64,000 bases of DNA from Salticus scenicus (taxonomy: Eukaryota > Arthropoda > Arachnida > Araneae > Salticidae), in the NCBI GenBank assembly GCA_963930645.1, contig OZ005650.1, forward strand, positions 65,662,718 through 65,726,717, read 5' to 3'. Below the pieces are notes generated by a model. It did not search any database. It had not been told where the DNA came from and worked only from the letters and a program-made list of their open reading frames with translations. Position numbers and translations under genes: made by a program. Positions 1 to 11,344 of the stretch are shown here, piece after piece (position 1 is the first letter of the stretch; the number at the start of each line of letters is the position of its first letter).

Positions 1-189
1 CTAGAATCATAGAAAAAAATGGTGGAAAGTCACCTTTAACATACAAGCAGTTTCAAAACATTCTGGCGAATATGGAACCTCCCCCAGCACCAGAGCCTGC
101 AATAACTCTTGAAGATATTGGGAATTGTTACACCCCAATCTCTGAAGATCATGATGAAAAATATGGAGTACCAACACTTGAAGAATTAG
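1..189 (+). CDS. cry2: Cryptochrome exon (first in window, start cut off)
   Basis: Reading in frame 3 gives [17 protein letters not shown], then a proline-rich stretch, then [13 protein letters not shown]. This is the typical end of the photolyase N-terminal domain and the linker in animal cryptochromes. The exon ends after the first base of a glycine codon, followed by the donor gtactt at 190. Phase 1 is completed by the two bases that open the next exon at 2949. The 5' border lies outside the window. Confidence 0.95.
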
Positions 190-460
190 GTACTTAAATT
201 AAATCAAATGATTTTTTTTTTTCTCCTTTTTTTAATAGAAAATATTTTTGTAACTAGATAATTGATTTTGTATTTTTGCAGAATATTTGGATAACTGTGT
301 ATAATTATTGCAGAATAAGTAAAATGTGATGGGATCATGTTCTGGGTATTTTGAAATTACCAAGAATGATCGAAAAAACTTGAAAAATCTTAGTCATTTA
401 ATAACTTTAAATCTTATTTTTGCTTGCATAAGTTTATACTAAAGCTCTTATATGATACGA

Positions 461-1196
461 GCTGGTGCAGTGTCCGCCATTTTCTAGCCCATCTGGGCTA
501 ACGTTGGTGGTAGAAAAAGCTAGGTTACCTGATTAGCATTGTTATCGCCTTTAAACTTCTACACAGACCATGTGAGCTGGAACTTCTTATCCCGAAACAA
601 ACAAGTTGGGAATTTTAAGAACATCACCAACATTCTTAAAACTGCAACCCTTCACGTTAAAAGAAAAATTACGTTAAAAGAAGTGTAATTTTAAAGTTAA
701 ATTTAAAAGAATTAAAAACAATAACTAAAAAAACAGTACATTCATATTAAATTTGTCAAAGAACTTAAAGAAATAAGTTGAAAATAAGGAAAATCTTGCG
801 CTACAAAGTAAAGTTGTGCTCCAGCTCCGGGTATCCACGAGTTGCATCTGCAATTTATAATCCACTTTTTCCTTCTTTCTGGATTAGAAGATAATGTAAA
901 CAGGCAGTGGCGGATTTAAGGGGGGGGAGGCTAGGGGGCTGAAGCCCCCCCCCCCCCCCCCCAAAAACACTGACCTTCACAATTGAATATTGCAATTTTA
1001 AATTTTTTATTGGTCTAGAATAACACTTTGAAAAATCTTAGCCCCCCCCCCCCCCCCAAAAGTCAAGTTCTGGATCCGCCACTGTAAACAGGCAGTGCCT
1101 TTTTCTGGAATTATTCATGCAATTTATTGCCAAAAAATCACCAGTAATAAATCATCAGCCGGTCTTGTGGGCTAGAAAATGGCAGATGTGTCAGCC
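461..1196. repeat. Foldback element with about 28-bp imperfect terminal inverted repeats
   Basis: Bases 461-490 (ending in cattttctagccc) recur inverted at 1169-1196 (starting gggctagaaaatg), with a few mismatches. The interior has no ORF of note and is split by a hAT MITE at 905-1084. It is probably a non-autonomous DNA element lying in a cryptochrome intron. No clear target duplication was seen. Confidence 0.45.
905..1084. mobile_element. hAT-type MITE, 180 bp, TSD TAAACAGG
   Basis: The ends are CAGTGGCGGAT and ATCCGCCACTG (perfect 11-bp inverted repeat). They are flanked by the exact 8-bp duplication TAAACAGG at 897-904 and 1085-1092. Two long poly-C/poly-G tracts sit just inside the ends. 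There is no coding potential. It belongs to a different family from the CAGGGGCGTAG MITEs. Confidence 0.85.
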
Positions 1197-2339
1197 TATC
1201 AATGTAGGAGTTCTAGTTTATACAATGTCTACATCATATGATTTTCTAAATTGTTCACTTTTAATAAAGTACCACATGTTCTGCAACATACATTCTCTCT
1301 CTCTTTCCCTTTTTTAGAGCAGTTTGAAGCAAGTAGTAAAATATTTGTTTATTTTATGGATTCAGAGCTAATGTGGTCATTTTACATAAGCAATAGAAGA
1401 TCTTGAAAAGAGGCAATGGCCTTTCTAGTTTATAATTCTTCATACTGGTGTCTTAGAATTTCTGTAAAGCTTTTTCATAAGCAATTAATATTGCACAAAC
1501 AACAGCTGTAATTCATTTGTATCATCAATTTCATATTTATTTGAATTTTTACAGTAGAATATTTAAAATTGGTTAGTGGATTTAGATAAAACTATTTCAT
1601 AAAAATTTAAACATAAAATAAGACATTTGTTTATTTTATCAGTTTGATATTCTGTCATGATTCTAATATTCTTCATATTTTATCCTTTTAATTTTTTATG
1701 CATAGGAGTTATTTTTACAATTAGTGTATAATACTTTGTATTTAATTCAGCCAATAATTTATATTTTACTAGATTTCCTTTTAAATAGTTTATTTTTAAT
1801 AGGTAAAATATATATTTAGCTTTTGTTTTGTTTTTCTTCTTTTATTTTAATTTTTATTTTTTCAAAATTAATTCTGAGCAGAGATGTTTATATGTAGGAC
1901 ATAGGATGTATAATGTAATCTTCATCTACTTAATTTATTAGGAAAATTTTTAAATATTTAAAAATATGTCTCTGATAACATTATAGACTAATTTTTTAGC
2001 TTTTAATAACACAGTTTTATAAATTTGATAGAAAATTTATATTCTGATAAGATGGCATGGAAATGGCATTCTGTATTCTAATGGCATGGAAAAGCTTTTA
2101 GAACTTCATCTTCATGATGTAGAATGCTATAAAGCACTAAAATATACTCTATAACTAAAAAAGTGATGCACCAAGGAGTAGGAACAAAAATTGGTAGATG
2201 GGGTGGAATGGGTGGTCCGAATGGGACAAAAATTGGTAGATGTGATGTACATGTGGAGAAAAACAATTGATTACAGTTTCAGAAAATTTGAATGATTTAA
2301 TCAAGAGAAAGGGCCAAAAAGTAAACAAGTCAATAACGC

Positions 2340-2690
2340 GTTGGTCCACTTCTGGCCTTATGTACGCAGTATTCAGCTTGGTATTAATTGATGTGCTCCT
2401 GTGAAGTATCGTGCCAAATTCTGTCCAATTGTTGTGTTAGATTGGTAAAATCCCGAGCTGGTTGTAGGACCCTTTTATGATGCTCCAAACGTCCTCAGTG
2501 GAAGAGAGATCCGGGAACTGAGATCAACCCCACTGAGCCGTCTATTAAGGGTATTTGAAGTCACTGAAGTACCAGTTGCACGTAGGATCGACGATAATGA
2601 TGAATTGGTGCTTGATTCCATCAAAACCTGTATGTATGTCAATTTGTGTCCAGTTTGCATTACTCCTTCTTGGTGCGTAACTTTTTTTGT
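2340..2690 (-). pseudogene. Tc1-like transposase relic, internally deleted
   Basis: On the minus strand an N-terminal helix-turn-helix-like piece (RATGTSVTSNTLNRRL, about 2535-2580) runs almost directly into PDLSSTEDVWSIIK. That second motif is the third-catalytic-residue block of Tc1 transposases (about 2470-2525). Further C-terminal residues resembling LTQQLDRIWHDTSQEHIN lie at about 2385-2445. The whole middle of the protein, including the first two catalytic aspartates, is missing. The frame changes between pieces and stops interrupt it, so this is a dead fragment in the first cryptochrome intron. Family assignment rests on motif recognition only. Confidence 0.6.
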
Positions 2691-2948
2691 TATAGAGTGT
2701 ATATTTCACCAAGGTTTTTTTTTTCCCTTCTGATTTCATAAATATGAAAATATAATATTAATTACTATAATAGTCAGCTTCCTAAAATGAAAATTTTTAA
2801 ACTTCTAACATCAACATTATTGGTATACTTAAAAATTCCTTTAATCTATATACAGTTTTTATTATTTATTTTATATTATGTACAAATTAACATTCTTAAT
2901 TTATGTTTGAGTTGATATATAAATAGACTTTGTTCTGAAATTCATTAG

Positions 2949-3037
2949 GTTTTGATACAGAAAATTTAAAGCCACCTGTTTGGGTTGGAGGAGAAACGGA
3001 AGCCCTTACTCGTTTAGAAAGGCATCTGGAAAGGAAG
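2949..3037 (+). CDS. cry2: Cryptochrome exon 2 in window
   Basis: An acceptor AG at 2947-2948 is followed by 89 bases encoding [19 protein letters not shown] and [11 protein letters not shown]. The [17 protein letters not shown] block is a signature of animal cryptochromes and (6-4) photolyases. The exon ends in phase 0 before the donor gtaatt. It is in frame with both neighbours. Confidence 0.96.
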
Positions 3038-3608
3038 GTAATTTCAGTTGTAAAATTTTAAAATATATTTACTCTGCCATTTCTTCTCTTATATATTCAC
3101 ATCTAATTTGTCAAATGAAATATTTGCAAATAAATTTTCAAGGTTATTAAAAAAAAATGTTCTGTTTGTTTTCTAAAAATTGTGTTAAAATTTATTGCAT
3201 GTTGAATATTTGATAGATATTTGTTGATAATTAAAATGCTGTTGAAAGTGCCTTCATCTTATTTATCATTATTTTTTTTAAATCTTAAATAGTTTTTATG
3301 TGAATTTTTACTTATCAATTCAACTATGAGGCTTAATTTTTGCTTTAAAACAAGTTATATCACACGAAAATTCTTAATGATTTCTTTATTGTAAAAAAAA
3401 TTCAATATAAATTAAAATTTTTTAACTATGTACCCAGCATAGCAGAATCAGTGCAGTACAGCTTCAAGTGCTGCAGATTGTTTTTTAAGCTCTGCAAATT
3501 AATTTAACATCTCTAAAAAATGCCAGGCTTAAAAATACAAGTATTTATATTATGTCTCCTAGATTAGTGTACTTATTGTGTATTATTATTATTATTTTTT
3601 TTTGTAGA

Positions 3609-3930
3609 TACCATAGATATAGTAATAATATATAGATTGATCATTGGGGAGAAATAAGTGATTCCTTTTCACTTGGGAAAAGATGTAGATTTTACCAAAA
3701 TATGGCCGTCTTTCCCTGAGTGAATACACACTAATGTGTTAGCAAATAAAATTTATGAATAATTTATTTACTAAAGGTGAATGAATAACTCCAGATACAG
3801 TTTCAAATTCATTTTTCTTTTTTTCAATACAACTTAATGGCTGATTCCAAAACTTTTTTTTCAGCATCAAAAATTTTTGCACGAAAACATGGGGATGATA
3901 GGATCTATACATATTACTATAGCTATGGTA
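3609..3930. mobile_element. MITE copy A with about 28-bp TIRs
   Basis: The left end TACCATAGATATAGTAATA and the inverted right end match with a few substitutions. A second copy is at 45605-45971. The copies share the interior tgatcattggggagaa...ccaaaatatggccgtctttcc...ccagatacagtttcaaattc. No real coding sequence. Confidence 0.7.
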
Positions 3931-4399
3931 GATACAAAATTTATGTGTTTTATGAATTGTTAAAATATTTCCTGCGATGCCATATTTGGTGCAGCATTCC
4001 TGGATCACAGAAAATTTTCTTTTGCTGCAGATAGATATAATAGATTCTGCTGCTGGGATTATGTAAAGTTCAAAATAAATTTGTAGTAGTGAGTTATATA
4101 TAGCTGCCAAATATGAAAAAAAAACATGTTATTTAATTAAGATTCTCCAATTTCTCAATCAATTTAATGGTCAGATAGATTTAGACAAGCATAACTACTA
4201 ATTTTATATGTAATGTATTTATGAAACTGTTAATTAAAAAAAAAAAAAAATGTTATAACCTGATATGTAAATTTCTAAATATAAAACGTATTTACATGGA
4301 TGTATATCAGAAATATTCCTTTATCTATACTTCTTCATACTTAGTTTAAATTTATCGCATAGTGGTGATATATAAAAAAAAAAAAAAAATCCTTTGTAG

Positions 4400-4540
4400 G
4401 CATGGGTAGCTAGTTTCGGAAGGCCAAAAATGACTCCCCAGTCTCTGTTACCAAGCCAAACAGGTCTTAGTCCCTATCTGAGATTTGGTTGCCTATCTGC
4501 AAGATTGTTTTATCAAGAATTAGCTGAACTGTACAGAAAG
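4400..4540 (+). CDS. cry2: Cryptochrome exon 3 in window
   Basis: The acceptor ttgtag precedes 141 bases encoding [40 protein letters not shown] and LAELYRK. The [18 protein letters not shown] block is the strongly conserved flavin-domain segment. The donor gtaagaa follows and the phase is 0. Confidence 0.97.
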
Positions 4541-4657
4541 GTAAGAATTCTTGTTAAAGCAACAAAATATTTTATATTTCATCTGAAATGGTATTTTCTA
4601 AAAGTTTTTTTGTTTCTGATATTTTCTGCTTCTTATGTTTTACTTTTCTTTTTAAAG

Positions 4658-4825
4658 GTAAAGAAAGTGAACCCTCCTTTGTCACTTCATGGGCAGATTT
4701 TATGGCGAGAATTCTTTTATTGTGCTGCTACCAACAATCCAAAGTTTGATCATATGGTTGGAAATTCTATGTGCGTCCAAATTCCATGGGATGTAAATCC
4801 TGAAGCTTTAGCAAAATGGACTAAT
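4658..4825 (+). CDS. cry2: Cryptochrome exon 4 in window
   Basis: 168 bases after the acceptor aaag encode [36 protein letters not shown] and [25 protein letters not shown]-x-AATNNP and [13 protein letters not shown] are classic cryptochrome motifs around the FAD pocket. The exon ends in phase 0 at the donor gtaag. The 117-base intron before it stays open in frame by chance. Confidence 0.97.
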
Positions 4826-4929
4826 GTAAGTTCAAACAAATTTATACATAACATTTTCTTCTTGCAGATAACCTTAATCGTGTGTATCAAATTTTTGGAG
4901 TAAAGTATTAACATTGATTTTCCTTACAG

Positions 4930-5205
4930 CAGAGGCATAGGAAAGGGAGGGGCTCAGGAGGCTTAAGCCCGCCCTATTGGTTATTAAGAAATTTCCTTTT
5001 AATGTCGAATAAAGGAATCACCCATTTAAAACCAAAACTTAAGTCTTATACATGATCATAATTAGTGATATTTTATAATTAATACTAATAATTATTGAAT
5101 ATTAATTAACATTTAATCATTAATTGATTTTCTTGAGAATTATTGTGATTTTTAAAATGAAATTTTTTGAGCCCTTCCCATGATTTTTGAATTGCTACAT
5201 CCCTG
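4930..5205. mobile_element. hAT MITE, 276 bp, TSD CCTTACAG
   Basis: The ends are CAGAGGCATAGGAAAGGG and ...GCTACATCCCTG. They are flanked by the exact 8-bp duplication CCTTACAG at 4922-4929 and 5206-5213. Terminal and subterminal sequence matches the autonomous hAT at 54576-59094 and the MITE at 21281-21576, so this is an internally deleted family member. It sits 3' of the donor of exon 4658-4825. Confidence 0.9.
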
Positions 5206-5691
5206 CCTTACAGTATTATTTTCTTTTAAATGTGTGGTGTAATTAAAATTCATTTCTTTATAAAATTAATGAAAATAATTTTTTGATTAAATAGACTAAC
5301 CTATGTATAGGGTCAAATTCACAACCTGTATACAGGGCAAAATTTTTAACTTGCATATAGGGCTGAATTTATAAGGACTATCCTTTTTTAAAGTGTCATG
5401 TTTCTTAACTTCTAGGGAAAATTCAAAACAAATGATTTTACTCCGCTTTCAGGGTCAATTTGTAAGTAAGATTAATTTTGTAGAGTTCTTTTGCTATTCT
5501 TATAACAAGGTATTCTTGTGTGCTATTAATAAGTTTGTCTGACACTGGATAAATTGGATATTTTATAATTGCTTTTTGAAAATTCTTTTTATATCTTTCT
5601 CTCTGAATGATGTTAATTTTTAATTTATAGCTTGTATCGTGTGTTGTAATAAACCTGTAAGTTTGCAATTGCTAGAAAGCAAAATGCAAAA

Positions 5692-6337
5692 TATAGTTTT
5701 ACTTTAATAAAATTAAACATAATTTATACGTCTCATTAATATATTAAAACCAATGTAACATTTAAAATGAGATAATGAATACAAAAATTTAAAACTTTAA
5801 AAATACATTTTAATTAAAAACATTAAAACACAAGACAGACGTTTCGGCTAGAACACTAGCCCTCCTCAGTGTCAAACGTACAAGCACAACATTTACAAAA
5901 ATTCATAATACTTCATAGCAAGATTAAATATTCAGGAGGAATAGCTTTAGCCTCGTTCAAGGCAGAATGTGGCATTTTAGTAAAAGCGCTCTCTAGAAAA
6001 ATACAGGATTCATTCACAGAATTCCGGATTTTGAAAACTTTAAAATTTTAGCATCTAATGTAAATATATATGAATCCTGTATTTTTCTAGAGGGCGCTTT
6101 TACTAAAATGCAACATTCTGCCTTGAACGAGGCTAAAGCTATCCCTCCTGAATATTTAATCTTGCTATGATGTATTATGAATTTTTGTAAATGTTGTGCT
6201 TGTATGTTTGACACTGAGGAGGGCTAGTGTTCTAGCCGAAACGTCTGTCTTGTGTTTTAATTAAAATGTATTTTTAAAGTTTTAAATTTTTGTATTAATT
6301 ATCTCATTTTAAATGTTACATTGGTTATAGTTTTACT
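5692..6337. mobile_element. Penelope-like element foldback A (two 5'-truncated copies head to head)
   Basis: Two inverted arms (about 5749-6035 and 6060-6325) each carry, facing outward, a hammerhead-type motif and a short PLE C-terminal coding end. In the right arm this reads IYESCIFLEGAFTKMQH then SALNEAKAIPPEYLILL-stop. A 12-bp direct repeat TATAGTTTTACT lies at 5692-5703 and 6326-6337. The left repeat is separated from the left arm by about 45 bp and the right one abuts its arm. The short open frames here belong to this structure and are not genes. The PLE call rests on comparison with the better preserved copy at 10412-12121. Confidence 0.65.
6210..6249 (+). ncRNA. Hammerhead-type ribozyme motif, plus arm of foldback A
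   Basis: The core CTGAGGA (6214-6220) is followed by a stem-loop of GGCTAG, TGTT and CTAGCC, then GAAA (6238-6241). A short palindrome ACGT and cleavage base C follow, then TGTC, which pairs with GACA just before the core. An inverted copy of the motif is in the left arm at about 5842-5875. Hammerheads with very short stem III are known from PLEs. Activity is not shown by sequence alone. Confidence 0.65.
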
Positions 6338-6546
6338 ATATAATAATAATAGATTGAACTAGTTGCATGAGTACCACTTTCTTTTCCCTCATAAATTAAT
6401 TTGAAAAAAAAATCATGATTACACTACGACTACACTAAATTATTCTAACTATGAATTTTATATGTTATAGTAACTTTTCTATTTCCAATAGCTAAGGATT
6501 ATTTACGTTTTATTTATTTATTTTTATTTTCAAATTTATAATTTAG

Positions 6547-6687
6547 GGCCAGACAGGCTTTCCTTGGATTGATGCAATTATGACCCAGTTACGTGAAGAA
6601 GGCTGGATTCATCATGTTGCTCGTCATGCAGTTGCATGTTTCCTAACAAGAGGTGATCTCTGGATATCTTGGGAAGAAGGCATGAAA
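6547..6687 (+). CDS. cry2: Cryptochrome exon 5 in window
   Basis: The acceptor atttag precedes 141 bases encoding [39 protein letters not shown] and ISWEEGMK. It contains the [10 protein letters not shown] and [14 protein letters not shown] motifs that line the FAD site and hold the conserved tryptophan of the electron-transfer chain. The donor is gtgagt and the phase is 0. Confidence 0.98.
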
Positions 6688-7117
6688 GTGAGTTTTGAGA
6701 AATATTTCGTGTCAATTTGATTGTGTCATTCGTGTTTTCGTGTCATGATTTTTTTTCATGATTTTTGTTATTTCTGTATTATTTTTTATGAGATAATTAC
6801 TTGGTAATTAAGTTGAAATTTAATTTAGAACTGTAAAATCATCAAATTAAAAAAAAAGTTTCTATACAAAATTCTGTTTCACAAAAAAAGTTATGAAAAA
6901 TGTTCTATATCTAAAAGGAAATTTTGAAATTTTTTTATCTTATTTGAAATGTTATATTTCTTATACTTTATGCAGCTACTCTTTTAAATATATGTAAATT
7001 TAATAATGTAAATTTTGAGTTTTCTTTTGTATTTGTTTAACTGGATAAAATTTAAAGCCCCCCCCCTTTTTTTTTTAAGGGAAAGTACTTCCTTGGGCTT
7101 TTTCGTGTTTGGTCCCA

Positions 7118-7272
7118 GGTCGTGCTTGTCGACTTAGCCATTCAAAGTTTTCCTTGGTTTTCTCTAAAACTCTCAGAAATACAGGCTAGGTCCTGTTAAA
7201 AAAGATCCCCATGGAGAGCACATCACCCCAATCTTAGGATCTTTATGTAGTCAATTGGCCTTAATCCCAAGC
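7118..7272 (+). repeat. SINE fragment, copy 1
   Basis: It shares the body ggtcgtgcttgtcgactta...ggctaggtcctgt...gatccccatggagagcac with copies at 30787-30953 and about 58745-58940, at visibly lower conservation. It lies in a cryptochrome intron, 3' of a C/T-rich run. Confidence 0.6.
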
Positions 7273-7649
7273 ACCACACGTCTTAGACTTTTTAGATTCT
7301 GTTAAAGTTCATAAATTTTTTAAATTCTTAACCTGAAAAATTTTGAACACTGTGAAATGAAGCAGAAAAAGTTAATCTTATAAGCTTAATTGAAGTAGCA
7401 TCGCACAATGGATAAAACTTTATTATTTTGTAATAGCTAAATAAAAGCTCTATGCAAAATTATAGATCAAAAATAATTCTTAAACTTCCCCTGTCACTTC
7501 ACTTTTCCAACATATCGCTTTAGAATGCAAGATTTAATGAAAAAGAAAATTTTTAACAGTATTCTCTTTATGTGAGTACTACTATCTTTTTTCAAGGAAG
7601 AATATTTCATAAATTACAAGGACTCATTCTTCTTTCCAGAGTCCTTTAA

Positions 7650-8685
7650 CCCTATAAGCGTTAAGTCTGTCTTTTTCCGGCATGCATAGTCAAAATAAAA
7701 GGCCGGTGTAGCTAAATTTGGAAATATGTTGCTTTTTTCAAGAAAATAAGACTAATAAACATGTGTAGTACAGTATAGGATCTGTTATCCAGAAAGCTTG
7801 AGACCTGGGATATTCTGGATAAAGGGTTTTTCCGTAATTCGGAATACTTTATTATATGTATAAAAATGGTACAAAATAATTTCATAAATAGCAGTGATAA
7901 ACATGAATAATATATATGTAAACACTTTACCTATATATTTGTTCATTTAATAAATTATTTCCACAAAATAAAAAAAAACATTCTTAATTAGAATTTCAAA
8001 CTATAAAGTAATAATAAATGAAAAAATAAATAAACATATATAAAATTTAATTTTGGACCTAAGAGTAACATCCTTTCATTTGGATTTTGCAAAAATTTCT
8101 ATGATATTTTTTTTGCTTATAGTGTGTCTCTGCTCTGATACTAATAGTTCATAAGTGTTTCAAATATTTTTAGCACATAATGCTAAATATTTTATGAAAT
8201 GAATTCTAAAAATAATGGAAATTCTATAACAATTGGGACTTCATGCATGCGACCTGAGTTCAAGGATAAAATTCATCTGCTATTGGGCACTTTAAGAAGT
8301 ATGTGTTATTAATGTTTATCTGTTAAAAAATACAATAAAAATTCATTTTCTAACCTAAATTTGCAAAATTTTCAGTAATTATTTGGACAATTTTGTGCTC
8401 ACCATATTTCCTCAGAATAACACCATAGCATTAAAGAAAGTAGGTTGTAAAACTATAATTCTGACCACTGCTATTGTATAACTTAAATTCTTAAATTTTA
8501 TGATAATTAAAAATTTTGGTAAGTTGGCATTTTGCATCCTGGTTTTCAGAACATTCTGGATAACAGGTTTCCGTATAACAGATCCTATACTGTATACAGT
8601 ATTAAATTCTCATATTTATACTGTTCATAGTTAATTTTATGAATCATTAAACATATATACCGAAAAAGGGTTAACACTGAAAGGG
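7650..8685. mobile_element. piggyBac-type MITE shell with TTAA duplication
   Basis: The ends CCCTATAAGCGTTAA and the inverted CCCTTTCAGTGTTAA are each flanked by TTAA (7646-7649, 8686-8689), as expected for piggyBac insertion. Most of the interior is a second, nested element (7771-8592). No transposase is present. Confidence 0.6.
7771..8592. mobile_element. TA-flanked MITE, pogo/Tigger-like ends, 822 bp
   Basis: Left end CAGTATAGGATCTGTTATCC and right end ...GTATAACAGATCCTATACTG are inverted repeats, flanked by TA on each side. The CAGT start and TA duplication fit pogo/Tigger-type elements. The interior is non-coding and AT-rich. Confidence 0.8.
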
Positions 8686-8889
8686 TTAAAACCATTGCAT
8701 CTATAAAGTAACTTTGTTTTTTAATTAAGAATGATTTGAGTATTTAATTCTGTTGGAAGATATTCTAATAAAATAAAAACTCATAAAAATATTAGAAAGT
8801 GTAATTTTAACATAAAATACAAACAAAATCCGCTTAATTATTTTTCTTTTTAATGAAAATTAAAAAAAAAAAAAAAAAAAAGTACTAAC

Positions 8890-8961
8890 TCTTAATAGTT
8901 GTGAATTTTCTGAATTCAAAAGTGGAATTTAAAAAAATACATTAGGTAATGAGTAATTGTG

Positions 8962-8996
<35 letters not shown>

Positions 8997-9012
8997 CCCA
9001 TAGAATTACATG
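8890..9012. repeat. Half-unit of the palindromic repeat found at 34877-36100
   Basis: The string gttgtgaattttctgaattc...gaatttaaaaaaatacattaggtaatgag...cccatagaattacatgg matches the right arm of the units in 34877-36100. It carries a long A-tract. It ends about 135 bp upstream of the cryptochrome exon at 9147. Confidence 0.6.
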
Positions 9013-9146
9013 GACCTTGACTGTCGCCAAGATTAGATGTTGTCTGCCCTGAAACTGTGTCAAGATGAAAATACATTATAGCTTTTTGAGTTAACACTTT
9101 TTCCTTATAAAAAAAATATATATATATATAATTTTTTTCATTGTAG

Positions 9147-9298
9147 GTCTTTGATGAATTACTGCTAGATGCTGACTGGAGTGTCAATGCAGGATCTTGG
9201 ATGTGGCTCTCTTGCAGTTCCTTTTTTCAACAGTTTTTTCATCTGTATTGTCCTGTTAGATTTGGAAGAAAAGCTGATCCGAATGGAGATTTCATAAG
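9147..9298 (+). CDS. cry2: Cryptochrome exon 6 in window
   Basis: The acceptor ttgtag precedes 152 bases encoding [40 protein letters not shown] and [10 protein letters not shown]. The [15 protein letters not shown] motif is the core FAD-binding signature. HLYCPV and FGRK-x-DPNGD-x-IR match CRY2-class proteins. The exon ends after AG of an arginine codon, which is completed by the G at 12159. Confidence 0.98.
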
Positions 9299-9552
9299 GT
9301 AAATGAATTTTTTATTTTATGGCTGCTATTGCCTGTTCTGTTATTTGCTACAATACCTGGAATTCAGGGAATAATAATAATAATAAAACTATTAAACTGT
9401 AAAACTGAGGGAATTTCATAATTTATTGCAAAAAACAGAGAAAAATCAGGGAATTTAGAAATTTTTTGGAGAAACATACAAAAAAAAGAAAAAGAAAGAA
9501 GGTTTTAATTTTTAGTTTCATAGTGTAGGGTTTTATTTTTTTTTAATATTAA

Positions 9553-9966
9553 CCCGATCAGGTTATTGTGGGTCATTGGAGACCAAGCCATTTTTCTTTT
9601 GTCTCATTCTTTAGAATCCACATATAGAAGAAATGCCTATCCATTGAGTCCATAAATTTTTCCGTAAAAATACAATTCTAAAACTTTATTATGCAGTTTG
9701 AATTTTTCAAATATCTCAATTTGTTCAAAAGTTATGAATGTTTTAGTCAATGTCTGCATTTTTTGAAAGTGGCTATATTTTTTATGAAAAATAAAATATT
9801 TTTTTGCAATATTCATTGTCTGCTTTTAAAGTAAGAGAGTTCAAGAAATTTATCAGGTTTTTTTTAATAATAAAAATTACAGATTCTAACATGCCTCAAG
9901 TCTTCAGCGACCCATGATATTCTGACAAGGTGCGTGCCGAAAAAAAAAACCGATGAACTGATCAGG
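9553..9966. mobile_element. piggyBac-type MITE, 414 bp, TTAA duplication
   Basis: The left end CCCGATCAGGTTATT and inverted right end CCTGATCAGTTCATC share an inner TGATCAG/CGATCAG block. They are flanked by TTAA at 9549-9552 and 9967-9970. Non-coding. Terminal identity is short, so confidence is moderate. Confidence 0.5.
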
Positions 9967-10506
9967 TTAATACTTTTTAATGAAAAAAAAAAATATATAT
10001 ATTGTATGATCTTTACCTACTTTAGTATGTCAATAAAATTAATATACTATAAATATGATCAATCGACTTGTAAATGTGTTAGATTCTGGTGCCACATGAT
10101 TGTGTCTCATCTATTTTATTTTTAAAAAAAACAGGAAAAATTCAAGGATTTTTTTTTTTGCAGATTTGTGTAGCAACTATGATGGAGCATTTGCCTGTTT
10201 CTTAACTCCCTGTTAATGAGAGATATACCTTTAATTTCTTTGTTTTGTAATAATTTACATAATTGAAGCAAGTCAATTTGGTTTCTGTTTAAAATTAAGC
10301 AATTGTCTGTTGCAAAATAGACACAAAAAAACACATAAAATGCTTTAGTCTAATTTTTGCCCTCAGTGCTAAAAGTAAATTTCATAATATATCATGTTTC
10401 ACAGATTCCTCAAATGTCTTCAGAACATTTGAATTTAATTAAAATAAAAAACGAAGTATATTAATATAACATATTAAATATAAAAAGACCTAGCTTTACT
10501 TCGTGG

Positions 10507-10552
10507 TCGTTTAAGATCTTTCGGTACCGGGCACCCGGTCCTCATCAGAAAC
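10507..10552 (-). ncRNA. Hammerhead ribozyme, minus arm of foldback B
   Basis: This is the mirror copy of 12026-12071 with identical core (tcatcag at 10541-10547 is the complement of CTGATGA). Stem I, stem II, GAAA and the AGATCT palindrome are all kept. Confidence 0.8.
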
Positions 10553-11326
10553 GTTGCTTCTGTGGTGGAAAACTTGAGACTGTTGACTCCTCTGCTGATT
10601 TCTCATCAGGTGGCTCCAAGCTCTATTTGGGGCTACTGCGCTGCTATCGTTGCATACGTCGCTATTGGTTAATATTTCAATTGACTCGCGGTACATGGCA
10701 TAGTTGTAATTATCGTAATCTGCTAATTTTACGGTTTTATCAAAGTTTATTTTAATATTGTTTTTACTATATGTTTTGGCTAACGCGGTATTATATTTTC
10801 CGGTTTTAATGTCGTTTTCATGTTCTTTGATCCTAGTTTTTATTTTTCTTTTAGTGACACCAACATATGAGCCTTGCTTATTGTTTTCATCTATGAATGG
10901 AATTTTATAAATGCCGGCGGTTTCAAGAGGGGGGGTGGAGTTTTTATCGCTTCGGATTAGCTGAAAAATATTTTTGTTGGGTTTGATGGGGATATTAATG
11001 CCATATTTGTTAGCTGTATTTTTAATTTTGTTAGCGGCTCCGCGATCATACGGGATGGATGGGATAAATTTAATGGGTGCTTTTTGGTGGCTGGGTATTT
11101 GGTCGAGGTTTTTGAATCTATTTTTAATTAATTTGTTAACTATTTTATCAGGATATCCGGCTTTTCTTGTGAAATTTTTAATGATGTTAAGTTCTTCTTC
11201 GAGATCGTCTGGTTCATTACATATTAAAATGGCACGGTTGATGTATGATTGGATAGCATTTGTTTTATAGCGAAACAAAGCGATAGCATTTGTTTTATAG
11301 TAAAACACCATTTCGCTATAAAACAA
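10511..11326 (-). pseudogene. PLE C-terminal fragment with GIY-YIG endonuclease (minus arm)
   Basis: The open frame of about 271 residues corresponds to the end of a PLE reverse transcriptase plus its endonuclease. The GIY-YIG nuclease is recognisable: GIY at residues 138-140, YVG at 154-156, catalytic-type arginine 165 in KTRIKEH and glutamate 214 in YRESIEI. In PLEs this nuclease nicks the target for reverse transcription. All reverse-transcriptase palm motifs are missing, and the first about 30 residues read through the repeat junction, so the copy is 5'-truncated and not autonomous. The C-terminus overlaps the hammerhead region. The nuclease fragment itself is uninterrupted. Confidence 0.8.
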
Positions 11327-11344
11327 ATGCTATCCAATCATACA

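Noticed and set aside
2475..2660. Reading NRRLSGVDLSSRISLPLRTFGAS as one Tc1 helix-turn-helix protein
   Set aside because: The second half is a frame shadow. The real frame there reads PDLSSTEDVWSIIK, the C-terminal catalytic block, so the copy is deleted, not continuous.
5869..6214. Two similar 60-66 residue open frames on opposite strands
   Set aside because: They are antisense readings of the two arms of PLE foldback A. The genuine coding remnant is in another frame.
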